Below are positions 1-10,760 of a DNA stretch of 64,000 nucleotides, in pieces (positions within the stretch are counted from its first letter, which is position 1; each line of letters opens with the position of its first letter). The position numbers were made by a program, and so were the translations under genes. Where the stretch lies: contig JAPNXP010000013.1 of the NCBI GenBank assembly GCA_028753945.1, positions 2,542,001 to 2,606,000 on the forward strand. The letters run 5' to 3'. A model generated the notes under the pieces. The model did not search any database, was not told the DNA's origin, and saw only the letters and a program-made list of their open reading frames with translations. Source of the stretch: Hexactinellida sp. DTS-2022 (lineage: Eukaryota; Porifera; Hexactinellida).

Positions 1-537
1 AACCACCTTATCTAATTATAGCATTCCACAATTTTTAAAGCTTAGTTCTGGGGAACTTTCTGAAGTTATATCGCTGAGATTTGGAATATAGCACTATGAT
101 AAGTAAACTAACACCTGTCAGAGTTCCGATTGTCCGAATTCGTCCTTAATATACAAACTGGGGCCCTTTGGGAGCAAAAAAGTGGCTCAAATGTGGGAAA
201 ACCGTCCGTTTTGTCTAAAATTGAGCAATTCCGATGAAAGATTTGACTTTTTGATATTAACACCTTCCTAGACTAACTCAAGGGGACATGGTAGAATGGA
301 TTAGACCAAAAATTAAAACTGTGCCCTTTTTCAATTTTTCAAGACTATGCTTTTAGTACTATATTATTCTCTATAGGACCTTAAATACAGAATTTCAAAA
401 AAATCAGTGGTTAGAAGCCTTATATTAGAGCAGTAGTAGTCTTAAAATAGCTTACATATATACTCCTTATAATATAGAAAATATCAGCTTACTAGGATAA
501 GCGAGTAGTGTGTTGTATATACTCACTCCATGCACTT
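1..537. other. Intergenic, nothing recognised
   Basis: AT-rich sequence with no convincing reading frame, terminal repeat or RNA gene. It may be the degenerate interior of an older element. Confidence 0.4.
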
Positions 538-905
538 CGAAAGCAACAGCGTGAATGACCTGAGTTTTGACTTTTGAGTGACCTGAGGCAATTTTTGTTA
601 AAGACCTGAAATGACCGAACTGGCCTGACGGGAAGAATTTTTTCAAAGACCTGACCTGACCTGAGTTAACAATTAGGGAACTTTTGACAAGCCTGGTCTT
701 ATCGTCATTTGGATGAATTTCTATTACACGTTTTGGTAAGTAATTTATGAGAAATTACCTAAATTGTCCTGAAAAGGATCTGAAAAGAACTGAAATGACC
801 TGATTCCAATATTATTTCTAACCTGACCTGACCGGAACAACTTTTTAAAGACCTGACCTGACCTAACCTGAGTTAGTGATTAGGGAACTTTTGACAAGCC
901 TGGTG
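538..905. repeat. ACCTG-rich repeat with two hAT-like ends
   Basis: The motif acctgacctg recurs in degenerate form. A block ending in gggaacttttgacaagcctg occurs twice as direct copies (about 680-702 and 880-902). Its reverse complement starts CAGGCTTGTCAAAAG, a style of terminus common in hAT elements. The arrangement suggests a duplicated or nested hAT-like MITE. I could not find matching left ends or an 8-bp duplication. Confidence 0.35.
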
Positions 906-1049
906 GAAACCTCAACTTGTTGTCGGGGTTTTAAAGTTACCCTTATATGTCAAAAATCAGATTTCGAAACCGTCCAGTTTCTTCAATCAACTCTGAGCAA
1001 CAAAAACAAATATATACACACATACACCCTTGTGTTTTAATATTATAGA
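905..1049 (-). mobile_element. Helitron 5' fragment (minus strand)
   Basis: Read on the minus strand, this begins with the 5' terminus shared by the Helitron copies here (TC, then tataatattaaaacacaa), preceded by an A. It continues into the family body (gattgaagaaactggacggtt, then caacaagttgaggtt). It is truncated about 145 bp in. Confidence 0.6.
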
Positions 1050-1079
1050 TATAAAGGATAGTCTTAATAGTATATCTAT

Positions 1080-1225
1080 CATTGCCGGCGCCACGTATTA
1101 TGAGGTGTTGCAGTAGTGGGTGTCCACTGTATAGTCTAGTGGGTGTCAGTGTACAAGCACCGCTTCATTTCCTTGAGGCAGTGGGTGTCCGGACACCCAG
1201 GACACCCCCGGTGGTGCCGGCCCTG
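1080..1225. mobile_element. Short GC-rich MITE with gtgggtgtcc repeats
   Basis: The ends are inverted around GCCGGC: CATTGCCGGCGCCAC on the left and GTGCCGGCCCTG on the right. The interior holds repeated gtgggtgtcc and gacaccc. A second copy lies in opposite orientation at about 17295-17436. The CAGGG-type end suggests the hAT group, but no exact 8-bp duplication was seen. Confidence 0.55.
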
Positions 1226-1227
1226 AG

Positions 1228-1738
1228 TCTATACTAATAAAACACAAACCTGTATGTATATAGCTGTGCTATATTTGTTTGTATGTTACGAGTTGATTGA
1301 AGAAAGTGGACGGTATCCAAATGTGATTTTTGGCATATAGGGGTATCTTTTGGCCCCTTCCAACAAGTTGAGGTTTCCGCTCGAAATTTCTCGCACCTCG
1401 ACAAGTTATGACATGATTGTCACATTTCGAGAACCCTGAAAATTCACTTAATCGCCCATAATTAGCGCCCTTTTGTAGATAAAAATCTGAAAATTTAATA
1501 GAACATGTACATTAATGATGCAGGCACGTTGGTCACACCAGATTGCCAATATGCTTACTCATTGTCGCATCATGACGTATTCACCAAAAATTTCACATTA
1601 TTAAATTTGACTATTTAGGTCTATTTACGCTTTATAATCAATGTTAGAAGTATATAAATCACACATACCACCCGCAAAGCGGTTGGTGTCTGTGGTTGTT
1701 TTTTGCCGCGAAGCGACCTAGCAAGCGAAGCGCGCTAG
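1228..1738 (+). mobile_element. Non-autonomous Helitron
   Basis: The 5' end is TCTATACTAATAAAACACAA. The 3' end is CGCGCTAG followed by T, with hairpin-forming GC-rich sequence (ccgcaaagcggttgg and aagcgaagcgcgct) just inside. TC start, hairpin, CTAG end and insertion before T are Helitron hallmarks, with no inverted repeats or target duplication. About 0.5 kb with no Rep/helicase coding, so it depends on an autonomous partner. Related copies lie at 5853, 20222, 25301 and 47718. Confidence 0.8.
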
Positions 1739-2289
1739 TGTGTATATATATATAAAAGATTGTGTTTTAATAGTATAGATAAATATTTGTATTTTTGATA
1801 AATTATACATATTCAAGAAGTAATATTGACCATAGCCTACTCTATATATGGCCTGACAGTAGATGTACCAGGGATGCACAAGAAGATGGGAAATTTTAAT
1901 TTTAGTGTTTTCTATATTGAACTACTAAGTTCTTTATGGGTCTCTAGGTCGTAAACATAACTCAGCAGTGCTAGCCCGTGATTAATATTAGCTGTAATGA
2001 GAACGGTGATTGGATTTTCATAATTTAATAGTAATAATAAACACAAACAGTACAATTTCTAATATTAATATACAGTAATAATACACAATTATTTGCTCTC
2101 TTTCCTCTCTCTGGCTCTAGCAGTGACACACGACACACTTAACTACATAATAGAAATAAGAATAACAGAGTAATACAAATCATGGTAAATACAAATAAGT
2201 AGACACATAATTAAGAGAATTTCTTAAATTTACGCTTTCTATACTTTTTGAAAGAACCAGCGAGTTATAATTCTTAACTTTGTTTGCAA

Positions 2290-2960
2290 GAAAGCAATTC
2301 GCTGCAGTAAAGACGAGCTTCGATAAGATGTTCCAACTAAACATACCACAGCTAATTCAAGTAGACTTTCAAATACTTGGATCACGATTATCACTATCTT
2401 CCAAATACATCAACGTGAGTTCAACTAGTATTTTCCTAGAAGGTCCACTTACAAGCTTCGCCATCAGCTCTTTATTGTTTTCGATGGCACTAAAGGTCTT
2501 CCATATAACAAATATGGAATTCAAAACTGGCTCAGATGGATATTTAATTCGCCACGGTCCGTTAGCTGCATAAGTTTATACTAGGAGTCCAGGTCTAAAT
2601 CAAGGAGAAATTCTTTATCAACTGTTAGCATATGTACAGACATGACACGGTTTTGTTTGTTTCAGGTACTGATGGACAGTATAGCCTGCAATAAAGGCTA
2701 ATGATTGAACAAACTGTGAACCACAATCAATTGTTGATAAATCATTAATCGCATCAAGAAATGGCTCCAAATTGAACTCATCATCAGTAGTGGAATACGC
2801 TATACGTAGAAGAAATGACTTAACAAATGACTGAATACATAGATTGAAAGGAAGTGTCTTGTTGGTCAGCAAATATGTTTGATTATGCTAGAAAGTTTAA
2901 GTCGACGCTCGGTTCAAGGATTTGAAGTTAGGAGATGTGATAATTAGAACCCGACATCAT
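2290..2960 (-). pseudogene. P-like transposase C-terminal remnant
   Basis: On the minus strand this encodes the C-terminal half of a P/THAP9-type transposase: the FNLEPFLDAINDLSTIDCG segment, then FIAGYTVHQYLKQTKPCHVC with a C-x2-C pair, then an ELKCP/WKTF/LVSGPSRKILVE region ending in ASKANK-type residues. The same order and near-identical residues occur on the plus strand at 60954-61602. Reading is broken into short frames, so this copy cannot encode transposase. Family assignment rests on the linked THAP domain and the full-length relative at 57896-63819. Confidence 0.7.
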
Positions 2961-2970
2961 ACGGTATAGA

Positions 2971-3138
2971 CAGTAGCGTAGCCAGCTTTTTTATTCGGGG
3001 GGGGGCCAATGTAGTTTCAAATTCTAGTATAGTTAGTCTCATTAGTTACTAGAAGCTATAGATATAATTGTAACTAATCATCAAAATATTTCGGGGGGGC
3101 CATGGCCCCCTTGGCCCCCCCCCCTGGCTACGCCACTG
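2971..3138. mobile_element. hAT MITE nested in the P-like element
   Basis: 168-bp element with ends CAGTAGCGTAGCCAGC and GCTGGCTACGCCACTG, flanked by an exact 8-bp duplication ggtataga (2963-2970 and 3139-3146). The sister P-like copy at about 60816-60830 has the empty site with one ggtataga (as its complement), so insertion and duplication can be read directly. Confidence 0.9.
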
Positions 3139-3549
3139 GGTATAGACCGAAATGGTCCAAGGGATTCGTCTGTAGAAAGGAGGACAAGACAACAGATATG
3201 TAATTCCACAAGATTGAGTCAAATGATTGGTAATTTGTGGTAAGGTAATACAAGCATGTCTAAAGCTGGTGTATGTTGTTTACTCAGTTTGCCAAATTTT
3301 TCTGGTAAAGTTTGCCAAGCATCTAACCAAAACTACATGAGTAAAAAATAGAAATCGCTCGTCATTAAAAGTCAAAGGCTAGAGAAATTATCGTTCAAAC
3401 GTATTCCTTTAAATGGTGTGTTAAAGCAAGTTCCTGCAAAACAGATTCAATTTCTCGGATGTCACTAATTGCAGCAATGGAAACGGATATACTCTGTCTA
3501 TTAAAATAGGCTGAGGTGGATAAATAAGTATTGATTTCAAGGTACAAAT

Positions 3550-4096
3550 CTACGGAGATATTTTTTCAGCCATTTTAGCGAGAACAAACGTTATGTTGCT
3601 TTCATTACGGAACCACTCCAACCAACTATTAGGTAAATAAATCAAGGTTAACTTATCTTTCAAGTCCTGTGGAGAGTTGACCACAAACTTCTCTTTCTCT
3701 TGACTCTCGGATCTCAAGCTGAGTTGTAGTGTTTGGTTCATCAATTCTTCCTCTTTTGCATCGTATGAGAAGCGATTCCGTTTGTAAGGTTTGGATGAGT
3801 AATATGCTGGGCAGCCGGGCAGTAAACTTGGTACAGCGCCTTCTTTCAGCTTTGGCTTTGCCCGCGGTACATCTCCTCTTGGGACTTGGAAAGTGTAGTC
3901 TATGTTTTCTTTCTGAAAATGGTTGATACATACATAGACCACCTTCAGGTCACCGATATCCTCGCGACGAAGAGCGCGAGCGCATGTCCAGGCATGATTC
4001 AGGGTTGGTGGATTTTGAGGCATCTTGAACACAAGGAACATGGTCATCAGGGTTGTAGTTGCTCTTGCATCCGGGGACAGAACACGAGTTAGGCAT
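3550..4096 (-). pseudogene. THAP-domain exon of P-like transposase (broken)
   Basis: The natural start is the minus-strand ATG at 4096 (MPNSCSVPGCKSNY in this family). A small frame change then puts the rest in the frame that begins with VFKMPQNPP. The THAP C2CH zinc finger is visible: C-x4-C at the start, W of NHAW, and VCINHF. A proline-rich stretch ending LKEGAVPSLLPGCP follows, as in P-element transposases. THAP domains bind the transposon ends. This fragment stops before the RNase H-like catalytic core, which the element lacks. Confidence 0.75.
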
Positions 4097-4346
4097 GAAT
4101 AGAAGCTAATATGAATAAAATACCAAAGCGAAATTAAAAGGATGAGATTTACGTCAATAGAAGAGTTTGGAATAAAATATGATCAATAATTGTATATATT
4201 TCAAGAATATTTCTAATTAATGTGGTTGATTATGATTATTATTTTTGAAATTAAATATTGTGGTTGGATAAATATTACCATCTTCTCCTTCATCCTTGGT
4301 CCACATTTTCTAGGTTACTGTCAGGCCATATATAGAGTAGGCTATG

Positions 4347-4543
4347 TATTGACAAATCTAAAATGACATTTATGACGGAATCATCATGAATTGTCTTGAA
4401 CTATGTATCTGAGACTACATACATCCTTTTTTTATAATGCCATTCACTTTGCAGCTACCGATAACGTTTATGTCAATAATACTATATTAGTCTATATACA
4501 TAATTTTCTTATTTTACTTCCAACCTTGAAAATATCCACTGTG
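4347..4543 (-). mobile_element. CACAGTG-ended element, terminal fragment
   Basis: Read on the minus strand from 4543, it starts CACAGTGGATATTTTCAAGG and continues through TATTGACATAAACG, GGTAGCTGCAAA and GAATGGCATTAT. This matches the left 200 bp of the complete element at 9503-11174. The P-like transposon 1831-4346 is inserted into it. The other end was not located. Confidence 0.7.
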
Positions 4544-4548
4544 CAATA

Positions 4549-5450
4549 TATTCCACAAATATATTTGCATCTTTATGAGATATAGCTTCATTAATTTTAA
4601 TATCTTTTTGTTCAGATGCTATCTTTCTATTATGATTGTACACTCAGAGCAATTAGTGTTAATTTAGGTAATGATTCCAGTTTAGCATTCAAATTATGTC
4701 CTCAACATTTATTTACCCGTAATTACGTTCTTCCAGATAATGATTCTGTTTTATCTTAATGGGCTATTACATTATGATTATTTTATTGATACTTGGGTTT
4801 ATGACAATCTCTCATAAAATATCATTAATCGCTAAATATGTGTAAAATCTGTGCTCAAATTAAGTCTTCCCATCTTTGATTAACTACATATTCTAGAATA
4901 CAACTGCAAGATGAACCTTACAGTCACACCAGCTGCAATTATATGGTATATATTCCAAACAATTACAATCACCATTGCTTGTGCTAATTTGTTTCTATAC
5001 AAAGCTTACCGTAGCAGGATTTAAGGAAAATATTATAGCACAAATCATGGGTTTATCTATGATTTCTTGGCCTGCACTTATTTTATAGAAGTTAAATCTT
5101 TATGGCACCCTAAAGGTGCAGTAATATTCAGGGGCGTAGCTAGAGTTTTTGAACTGGGGGCGCACAACCGGCGCACAACATTGACTGATGGCGGATTTCA
5201 TATATGGTTTAACATATATTTTACATCTCGGGGCTCATTCTTTTAGGCTCTGATGGATTTATCACTTCATGTTATTTCACAGTGTAATAATGGTTATTCT
5301 TTGAATGCAAACATTGTTCCACATATCACAGTATTTATTAGAGCTTCACACCAATAGGCAATAGAGACAATAATTATGAAATTATACTTTTTTTATCACT
5401 AAATACCTTAAATGAATTTTATGGTTACAAGTTCAAATTGTAAATGTGTC
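4549..5450. other. Intergenic; one isolated hAT-like end
   Basis: No gene recognised. At about 5134 a single GC-rich terminus, CAGGGGCGTAGCTAG, resembles the hAT MITE ends found elsewhere in the window, but no partner end or duplication was found. Confidence 0.4.
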
Positions 5451-5452
5451 TA

Positions 5453-5842
5453 CAGTCAACTCCCGTTATAACGAAGTGCTCGGTACCTTAGTTCATGTCT
5501 TTATAAGTGGAGTTTGTTATAACCGGAGTTCGGTACGGAGTTCGCTCTAAAAAGAGTTCATTACAAGTTTAATTTCGTTGTAACCGGAGTTTATTATATA
5601 CGGATTCGTTATAACCGGAGTTCGTTATACCCGGAGTAAATTCAATAGCTTAGACGCCATATGGGATTTAAATGACTTCGTTATAAGCGGAATTTCTTTA
5701 TATCCATTTCGTTGTAACCGAAGTTTTATTAATGTAATAAGATAGAAGGATTTCCTGGCCATTGGATGACTTCGTTATAACAGGTACTTCGTTATAACAG
5801 GTACTTCGTTATATCCGAATTGGTTATAACGGGAGTTGACTG
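5453..5842. mobile_element. Pogo/Tc1-like MITE (CAGTCAACTCCCG ends)
   Basis: 390 bp with inverted ends CAGTCAACTCCCGTTATAAC and GTTATAACGGGAGTTGACTG, flanked by TA on both sides. The interior holds many gttataaccggagttcgt repeats. Related pieces are at 51150-51292 and, more distantly, 62574-62758. TA duplication and CAGT start fit a non-autonomous Tc1/mariner (pogo-type) element. Confidence 0.8.
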
Positions 5843-5890
5843 TATATATATATCTATACTATTAAAACACAAGGCTGGGTGTATATATAT

Positions 5891-7115
5891 CAGTCCCCTA
5901 CCAAAGGTATTCGTACTCCAAAAAATTCCCATAGGAAATAGCTATATAGTGTGTCTAGAAAAATGAACATTGTATTCGTAATATATGGGATATTGCAAAA
6001 TTGATGCCAGATTCTTATTCTACGCATCCGATATATCCATTTCAGATGCCTTTTCCTCTAAAAGCTACTGATTAGGTTGGAAATTACCATCCTTTGCCAC
6101 TATGTGCAACTTGTTCCCACCCTATACCATGTTGGCAATTGGAAGAATGGTACATGCTTCCACCGCAAGATAATTTCTAAACAAATCAATATGTTATTCA
6201 GATGAAAGCATCTACAAAGGTTAATTCGGATTCGTTGAATACGATTCTGCAATTAAAATGACCACATCTCATATGATTTGAATGCATTAGCACATAATAA
6301 TAGACTTATATACAGTAATACCTCGTTTTACGCGTTTTTTTTTTTACGCGTTTACGTTTTACGCGGATCAATTTTTTATAACCAAAACTTTTTTTACGCG
6401 ATCCTCAACTCGTTTTACGCGGTTTATCTAAGATTTTCATACAATTAATTCACTTTTTTATGGAGATTTTAGATAATTTTTAACATTTAGTCGAAACAAA
6501 GCGATTCTACATTTCCAAAAAACAAAAAATGTTTATTAGGGAAAGTAGATAGTTAGCGATATGTATTTGTCATATAGTAAGTTCATCCAAATATATTATT
6601 GGTCAAATGAATACATATTTGCTTCACTATACACACCAATATACCCGGTTGTGGGAGGTACCCGAAGGTGTAGGGTAGCGGTGTGAAGGGAATTTTAATT
6701 CCCTTCACAACACAATTCCCTTTCTGTGGGAATTCCCAAATATTCTCACAAGTTGGTTTCTTTCAGGATTCCCATAGGTTAAAATAATTCCCATTCAAAT
6801 CCCATATTGGAAATCCCATGGGAATTCCCATGGGATTAACATACACACGGAAACCTTGGCTATCTGAGAGGTCCGGATGTTGGAGGTTTGAGTGTTTAAA
6901 CACTAGGTATTTAAAATTTTATTCGATGTTGATAATTTTTGGAAACGCATCTATTGGTTTAATATGTGTTACTATGAGAATATACCGTTTTTTTTACGCG
7001 ATTTCGTTTTACGCGGGCTTTTCAAGGAACGCATCTACCGCGTAAAAAGAGGGATACCTGTAGTACTATTTCCAATGGGAATTTTATGTGTACCATTACT
7101 TTTGGTAGGGGACGG
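5891..7115. mobile_element. Inverted-repeat element inside the Helitron
   Basis: Ends CAGTCCCCTACCAAAGGTA and TACTTTTGGTAGGGGACGG are inverted (two mismatches) and lie in a TA-rich microsatellite, so the exact duplication cannot be read. No coding. It contains the pogo-like MITE 6313-7060. Confidence 0.65.
6313..7060. mobile_element. Pogo-like MITE (CAGTAATACCTCG ends)
   Basis: 748 bp with ends CAGTAATACCTCGTTTTACG and CGCGTAAAAAGAGGGATACCTG, flanked by TA. A second copy spans 19629-22650 and is interrupted by another transposon. This copy supplies the empty site (aatcccatattgg near 6797) that reveals the 5-bp duplication there. Confidence 0.8.
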
Positions 7116-7611
7116 TATATATGTGTGTGTGTAAGTGTGTGTATATTTGTTTGTATGTTCCGAGTTGATTGAAGAAAGTGGACTGTTCCCAAGTATGATT
7201 TTTGGCGTATAGGAGTAACTTTTGGCACCCGCCAACAAGTTGAGGTTTCCACTCAAAATTTCTCACACCTCGACAAGTTATGATGTCATTGTCACATTTC
7301 GAGAACCCTGAAGATTCATTTAATCGCACATAATTCGTGCCCTCTAAAAGATAAAATCTGAAAATTTAATAGAATATGTACATTAATGATGCGGACACGT
7401 TGGTCACACAAGATTGCCAATATGCTAACTCATTATCACATGATGACGTAAGCATTAAAATTTCACATTGTTAAATTTGACTATTTAGGCGTATTTGCGC
7501 TTTATAATCAATGTTAGAGGTGTATAAACCACACATCAACCGCAAAGCGTTTGGTGTGTGTGGTTGCGTTCTGCCGGGAAGCGACCTAGCAAGCGAAGCG
7601 CGCTAGTATAT

Positions 7612-8080
7612 TAATAAATCACAATTGTTGTGTGCTTGTTTGTTTGTTTGTTTGTCCGGGTGTATTAAAGTGATGGGGTAATTGAAACCGCATTTATATA
7701 TGAGATATAAACTAACTTTCATATGTTATAATTGGTAAACAAATGTTTTAATAGGTAAACAAGTATGTTGATTTCGAATTTCGCATGTATAAATTTGTAA
7801 TATAAATATTTTGTTGTTGTTGTTGTTGTTTACAAAAATAGGTAAACAAATTAATGAAAATTCAAAATCAACCCAGAATTTAGCTTTCAACGGGTATTAT
7901 AAATAAACAAATTATAGGATGGAAAATGGTTAAATGGATGTATACAACTATGACAAATATTTACTAACTATGTAATCGATTGTTTAGTGAGGAGTAAGGC
8001 CGCATAGCGGCCGTTAACTTGAGGTGCGTAGCACCGATCTGACGCAAAGCGACCGAGACCGAAGGGTTCGTATATATATA
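7612..8080. repeat. Possible second Helitron-like repeat
   Basis: AT-rich, with a tttg microsatellite at the start and two GC hairpins near the end (ggccgcatagcggcc and ggtgcgtagcacc), then acgcaaagcgaccgagaccgaag. The hairpin-plus-agcga ending resembles the Helitron 3' ends here but is a different sequence. No definite boundaries. Confidence 0.3.
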
Positions 8081-8084
8081 TATA

Positions 8085-8352
8085 CAGGTAAACCTCCCAA
8101 AGCGGCACCTCCGAGTAGCGGCAACCTCCGAGAAGCGGCACAAAATCATTCTCCCGATGGGTGCCGCTTTGGGAGTTTTACCTTACGAGCAACCTCCCAA
8201 AGCGGCAACCTCCGAGAAGCGGCACAAAATCATTCTCCCGATGGGTGCCGCTTTGGGAGTTTTACCTTACGAGCAACCTCCCAAAGCGGCAACCTCCGAG
8301 AAGCGGCACAAAATTATTCTCCCGATGGGTGCCGCTTTGGGAGGTTTACCTG
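8085..8352. mobile_element. Pogo-like MITE with internal 84-bp triplication
   Basis: Ends CAGGTAAACCTCCCAAAGCG and its complement, CGCTTTGGGAGGTTTACCTG, flanked by TA. Inside, an 84-bp unit (cctcccaaagcggc to gccgctttgggagtttta) occurs about three times, at 8091, 8191 and 8275. Each unit is itself near-palindromic, like three end-to-end copies of one MITE. Confidence 0.75.
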
Positions 8353-8395
8353 TATATCAGAAACATATATTTCGAATCTATTGATCTATCCCAAT

Positions 8396-9083
8396 TCCAA
8401 GTGGGGGCGCTCGGGATCGTACTGGTGCCCCCCTGGCGACGCCCTTGGTCATATTACATAATCAGTATATTTCAATGATGTGGCATTTTTTGAAGAAGGT
8501 AAAATATTACGGTATCCAAACTGTGCTTAATCCAGGAATTTTCAGTGGCCAAAATCTTGTCAGAGACCTGGAACCTAATTATGTGCCAACCCGGCACATT
8601 AAAGTTCCGGACTGACACCTAGATAAATCCCTGGGTCTCCCGAGTTTCAAAGTGCAGCAGACCCTCGCTAATCCGAACCGCGGTGTTCTGATTCAATAAT
8701 TCTGTTCCGATTATTGAAATCGCTCGGATAATTGAAATAAACATTTTATATAGGCATCTATAGTATAGTATGAGAACCATTATAATAAGAACAAACTTAT
8801 CTAAACCTTACTATTCCGTATACACCTCTAGTGTCCTACTTAAATACTTTTATAAGACTTATTAGTTAATCTAGTACTTTTGCCCACTTTTATTGTAATT
8901 TTTTTGTCTCCGTTCGGGATTATTGATGATTCGTAGCGAGGGTGTACTGTAGTAGGAATCTTTGTTAGAACACAAGGCTGTATATATAAATGCTAAGTTG
9001 TTTAATACATCTTTTATTGGATACGTATTTCGTATAATACGTATAATGTCGCACATAATTCGAACCCTCTAATATATATATAT
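8396..9083. other. Intergenic; degenerate hAT-like end
   Basis: Around 8396-8446 a fragment ending gcccccctggcgacgcccttg looks like one end of a GC-rich hAT MITE. The remainder has no recognised feature. Confidence 0.35.
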
Positions 9084-9085
9084 AT

Positions 9086-9300
9086 ACAGTAGAGAAACCC
9101 AAAACGGACACTCCGAGAAGCGGACAACCCCTCTATAACGGACAATCCTCTTGGAACGGAATTAAATTACCATACATGTAATACTTAAGCAGTCCCCGAG
9201 AAGCGGACAACTCCGAATTCCGAACAACGGACAGGGAACTGGCCCCGAATGTGTGTCTTAATACAAAATTTATTCCAAACAACGGACAATCAGAAACTAC
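9086..9300. mobile_element. Pogo-like MITE, left part
   Basis: Starts after TA with CAGTAGAGAAACCCAAAACG and contains repeated ccgagaagcggacaa and aacggacaa motifs. No right end was found nearby. A related right end with gtccgttattcggagactcc is at 11691. Confidence 0.5.
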
Positions 9301-9923
9301 GCACAAAAGTTTACATGGATATCACTAATTTAACATGACAGGATGGCACCTATACAATTCCAGTGCCTTTCTTAGTCTTTCAAGAATTCTTTCATCTTGT
9401 CAATATAAACTTTAGGTCCATGTAGGCGGAGCACATGGGATTTCTAGTCCATAACCTGCTCCTCTATTTACTTTCTCTCCCGTAACCTCAGCAAATGCTT
9501 TGCACAGTGGGAATTTTCAAGGGTGTAAGGGGAAATAGGGAAACTATGCTAGATAGACTCTAATGAAGTATTATTGACATATAGGTTATCGGTAGCTGCA
9601 AACTGAATGGCATTATCAAAAATGATGTACATAGTCTCCTAAACGTAGTTCTAGACAATTAATGTTAATTCTGTCATAAATTATACTTTAGGTTTGTTAA
9701 CAAATTTTTTATTGTTCACCCATGATTATTGATTATATCTCTTGAACAAGGTATAATTTTTTCAAAAATCCTAATATATAAGGTTCAAAGTTATTAAGTA
9801 ATCTACGTCGCGCCTTTTCGCGCATTTAGAAACTATTTTATAAGAATATTACATCACCTAGGTTTTAGAGCTAGTAGAACCTAGTTTTGACAATATTGTT
9901 GAGATCTCAGTATGTAAAAAGTA

Positions 9924-10422
9924 CAGTGCAACCTCTATAAGTGGGGTCTCTATAAATGGGGAACCTCCATAAGTGGGGAATTTTTTTACCATATTCGTAT
10001 ATATCCATACAAATGAACCTCTATAGCGGGGAAGTGGGGAATGGGGGACCATAAATTTCAAGGAGTTTTTATCTGCATACAAAACAACCTCCATAAATGG
10101 GGGGAATGGACAAATCCTAACATGATTCTTATAAAATAATACAATATTTCCAATAAATCGACTCTAAAGTTCTACAGAAAAAATATTTTCGATTGATCTA
10201 CTCTGATGTTTTTAGAAGAAATCACCTAGTGTAGATCAGCAGTTAACTAAATTGTCATAATATACAAATAATAACTATAACGTGCATTAATGTGTGTGTT
10301 ATATGAATACTTTGTATAATATAGCATATATAATGTTTTTCCAATTGAATTTTATAACCGGGGAATGGGGGGCAATTGAAATTTTCGCCGTCCCATGCTC
10401 CCCACTTATAGAGGTTCCACTG
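9924..10422 (+). mobile_element. Pogo-like MITE, family TATAAGTGGGG
   Basis: 499 bp, ends CAGTGCAACCTCTATAAGTG and CACTTATAGAGGTTCCACTG, TA on both sides. Near-identical copies at 12825-13817 (interrupted) and 20262-20761 (opposite orientation) indicate recent mobility. No transposase coding. Confidence 0.85.
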
Positions 10423-10712
10423 TATGTTTCCACTAATTTGCCGACAGTTCAGCTCCCTGCTAAACTTTAATTCATCAAATTGACACCGAATTGTTTGATA
10501 TTAGTCAGATTCTAATTCATTGTAATCCATAACTCACTGGATTCGAGTTAAGAAATTCAAAAGCTTCCTTGTTATGCATAAGAAATAATTTTAATTGAAG
10601 GAGTATAATTTTTACTTGAATCACTTATCTTAATAAATTTATTAATATTAAAGGAAAATATCTGTGGGCAAAATTTAGCGCATCTGGAATTTGGTTTATA
10701 TTAAAGTTAAAT

Positions 10713-10760
10713 ATGTCTACTTTATATTAAAACACACAAAAAACCCCGCGTGAGCCTGGA
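10713..10760 (+). mobile_element. Degenerate Helitron 5' end
   Basis: TCTACTTTATATTAAAACAC resembles the Helitron 5' terminus of the window but with changes. The family body does not follow. Confidence 0.3.

Larger units (their letters stand above)
1824..4353 (-). mobile_element. P-like (THAP) transposon, internally deleted
   Basis: Element 1831-4346 has perfect inverted repeats of about 31 bp starting CATAGCCTACTCTATATATG, and an exact 7-bp target duplication tattgac (1824-1830 and 4347-4353). Its minus strand carries remnants of a THAP-domain P-type transposase. It is the same subfamily as the copy at 59343-61967, and both lack the catalytic middle of the protein. This copy has also lost about 270 bp relative to that one and carries a 168-bp hAT MITE. 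It sits inside a CACAGTG-ended element whose end is at 4543. Confidence 0.85.
5853..7606 (+). mobile_element. Helitron with nested elements
   Basis: 5' end TCTATACTATTAAAACACAA at 5853 (after A); 3' end CGCGCTAG before T at 7606. The body common to the family resumes at about 7117 (gtatatttgtttgtatgttcc). Between them sits an inverted-repeat element (5891-7115) that itself holds a pogo-like MITE (6313-7060). Without them the Helitron is about 0.5 kb, the usual length here. Confidence 0.8.

Noticed and set aside
8024-8478. Overlapping open frames of 75-145 codons
   Set aside because: They arise from the 84-bp tandem units of a MITE; the repeated peptide reflects the repeat, not a gene.
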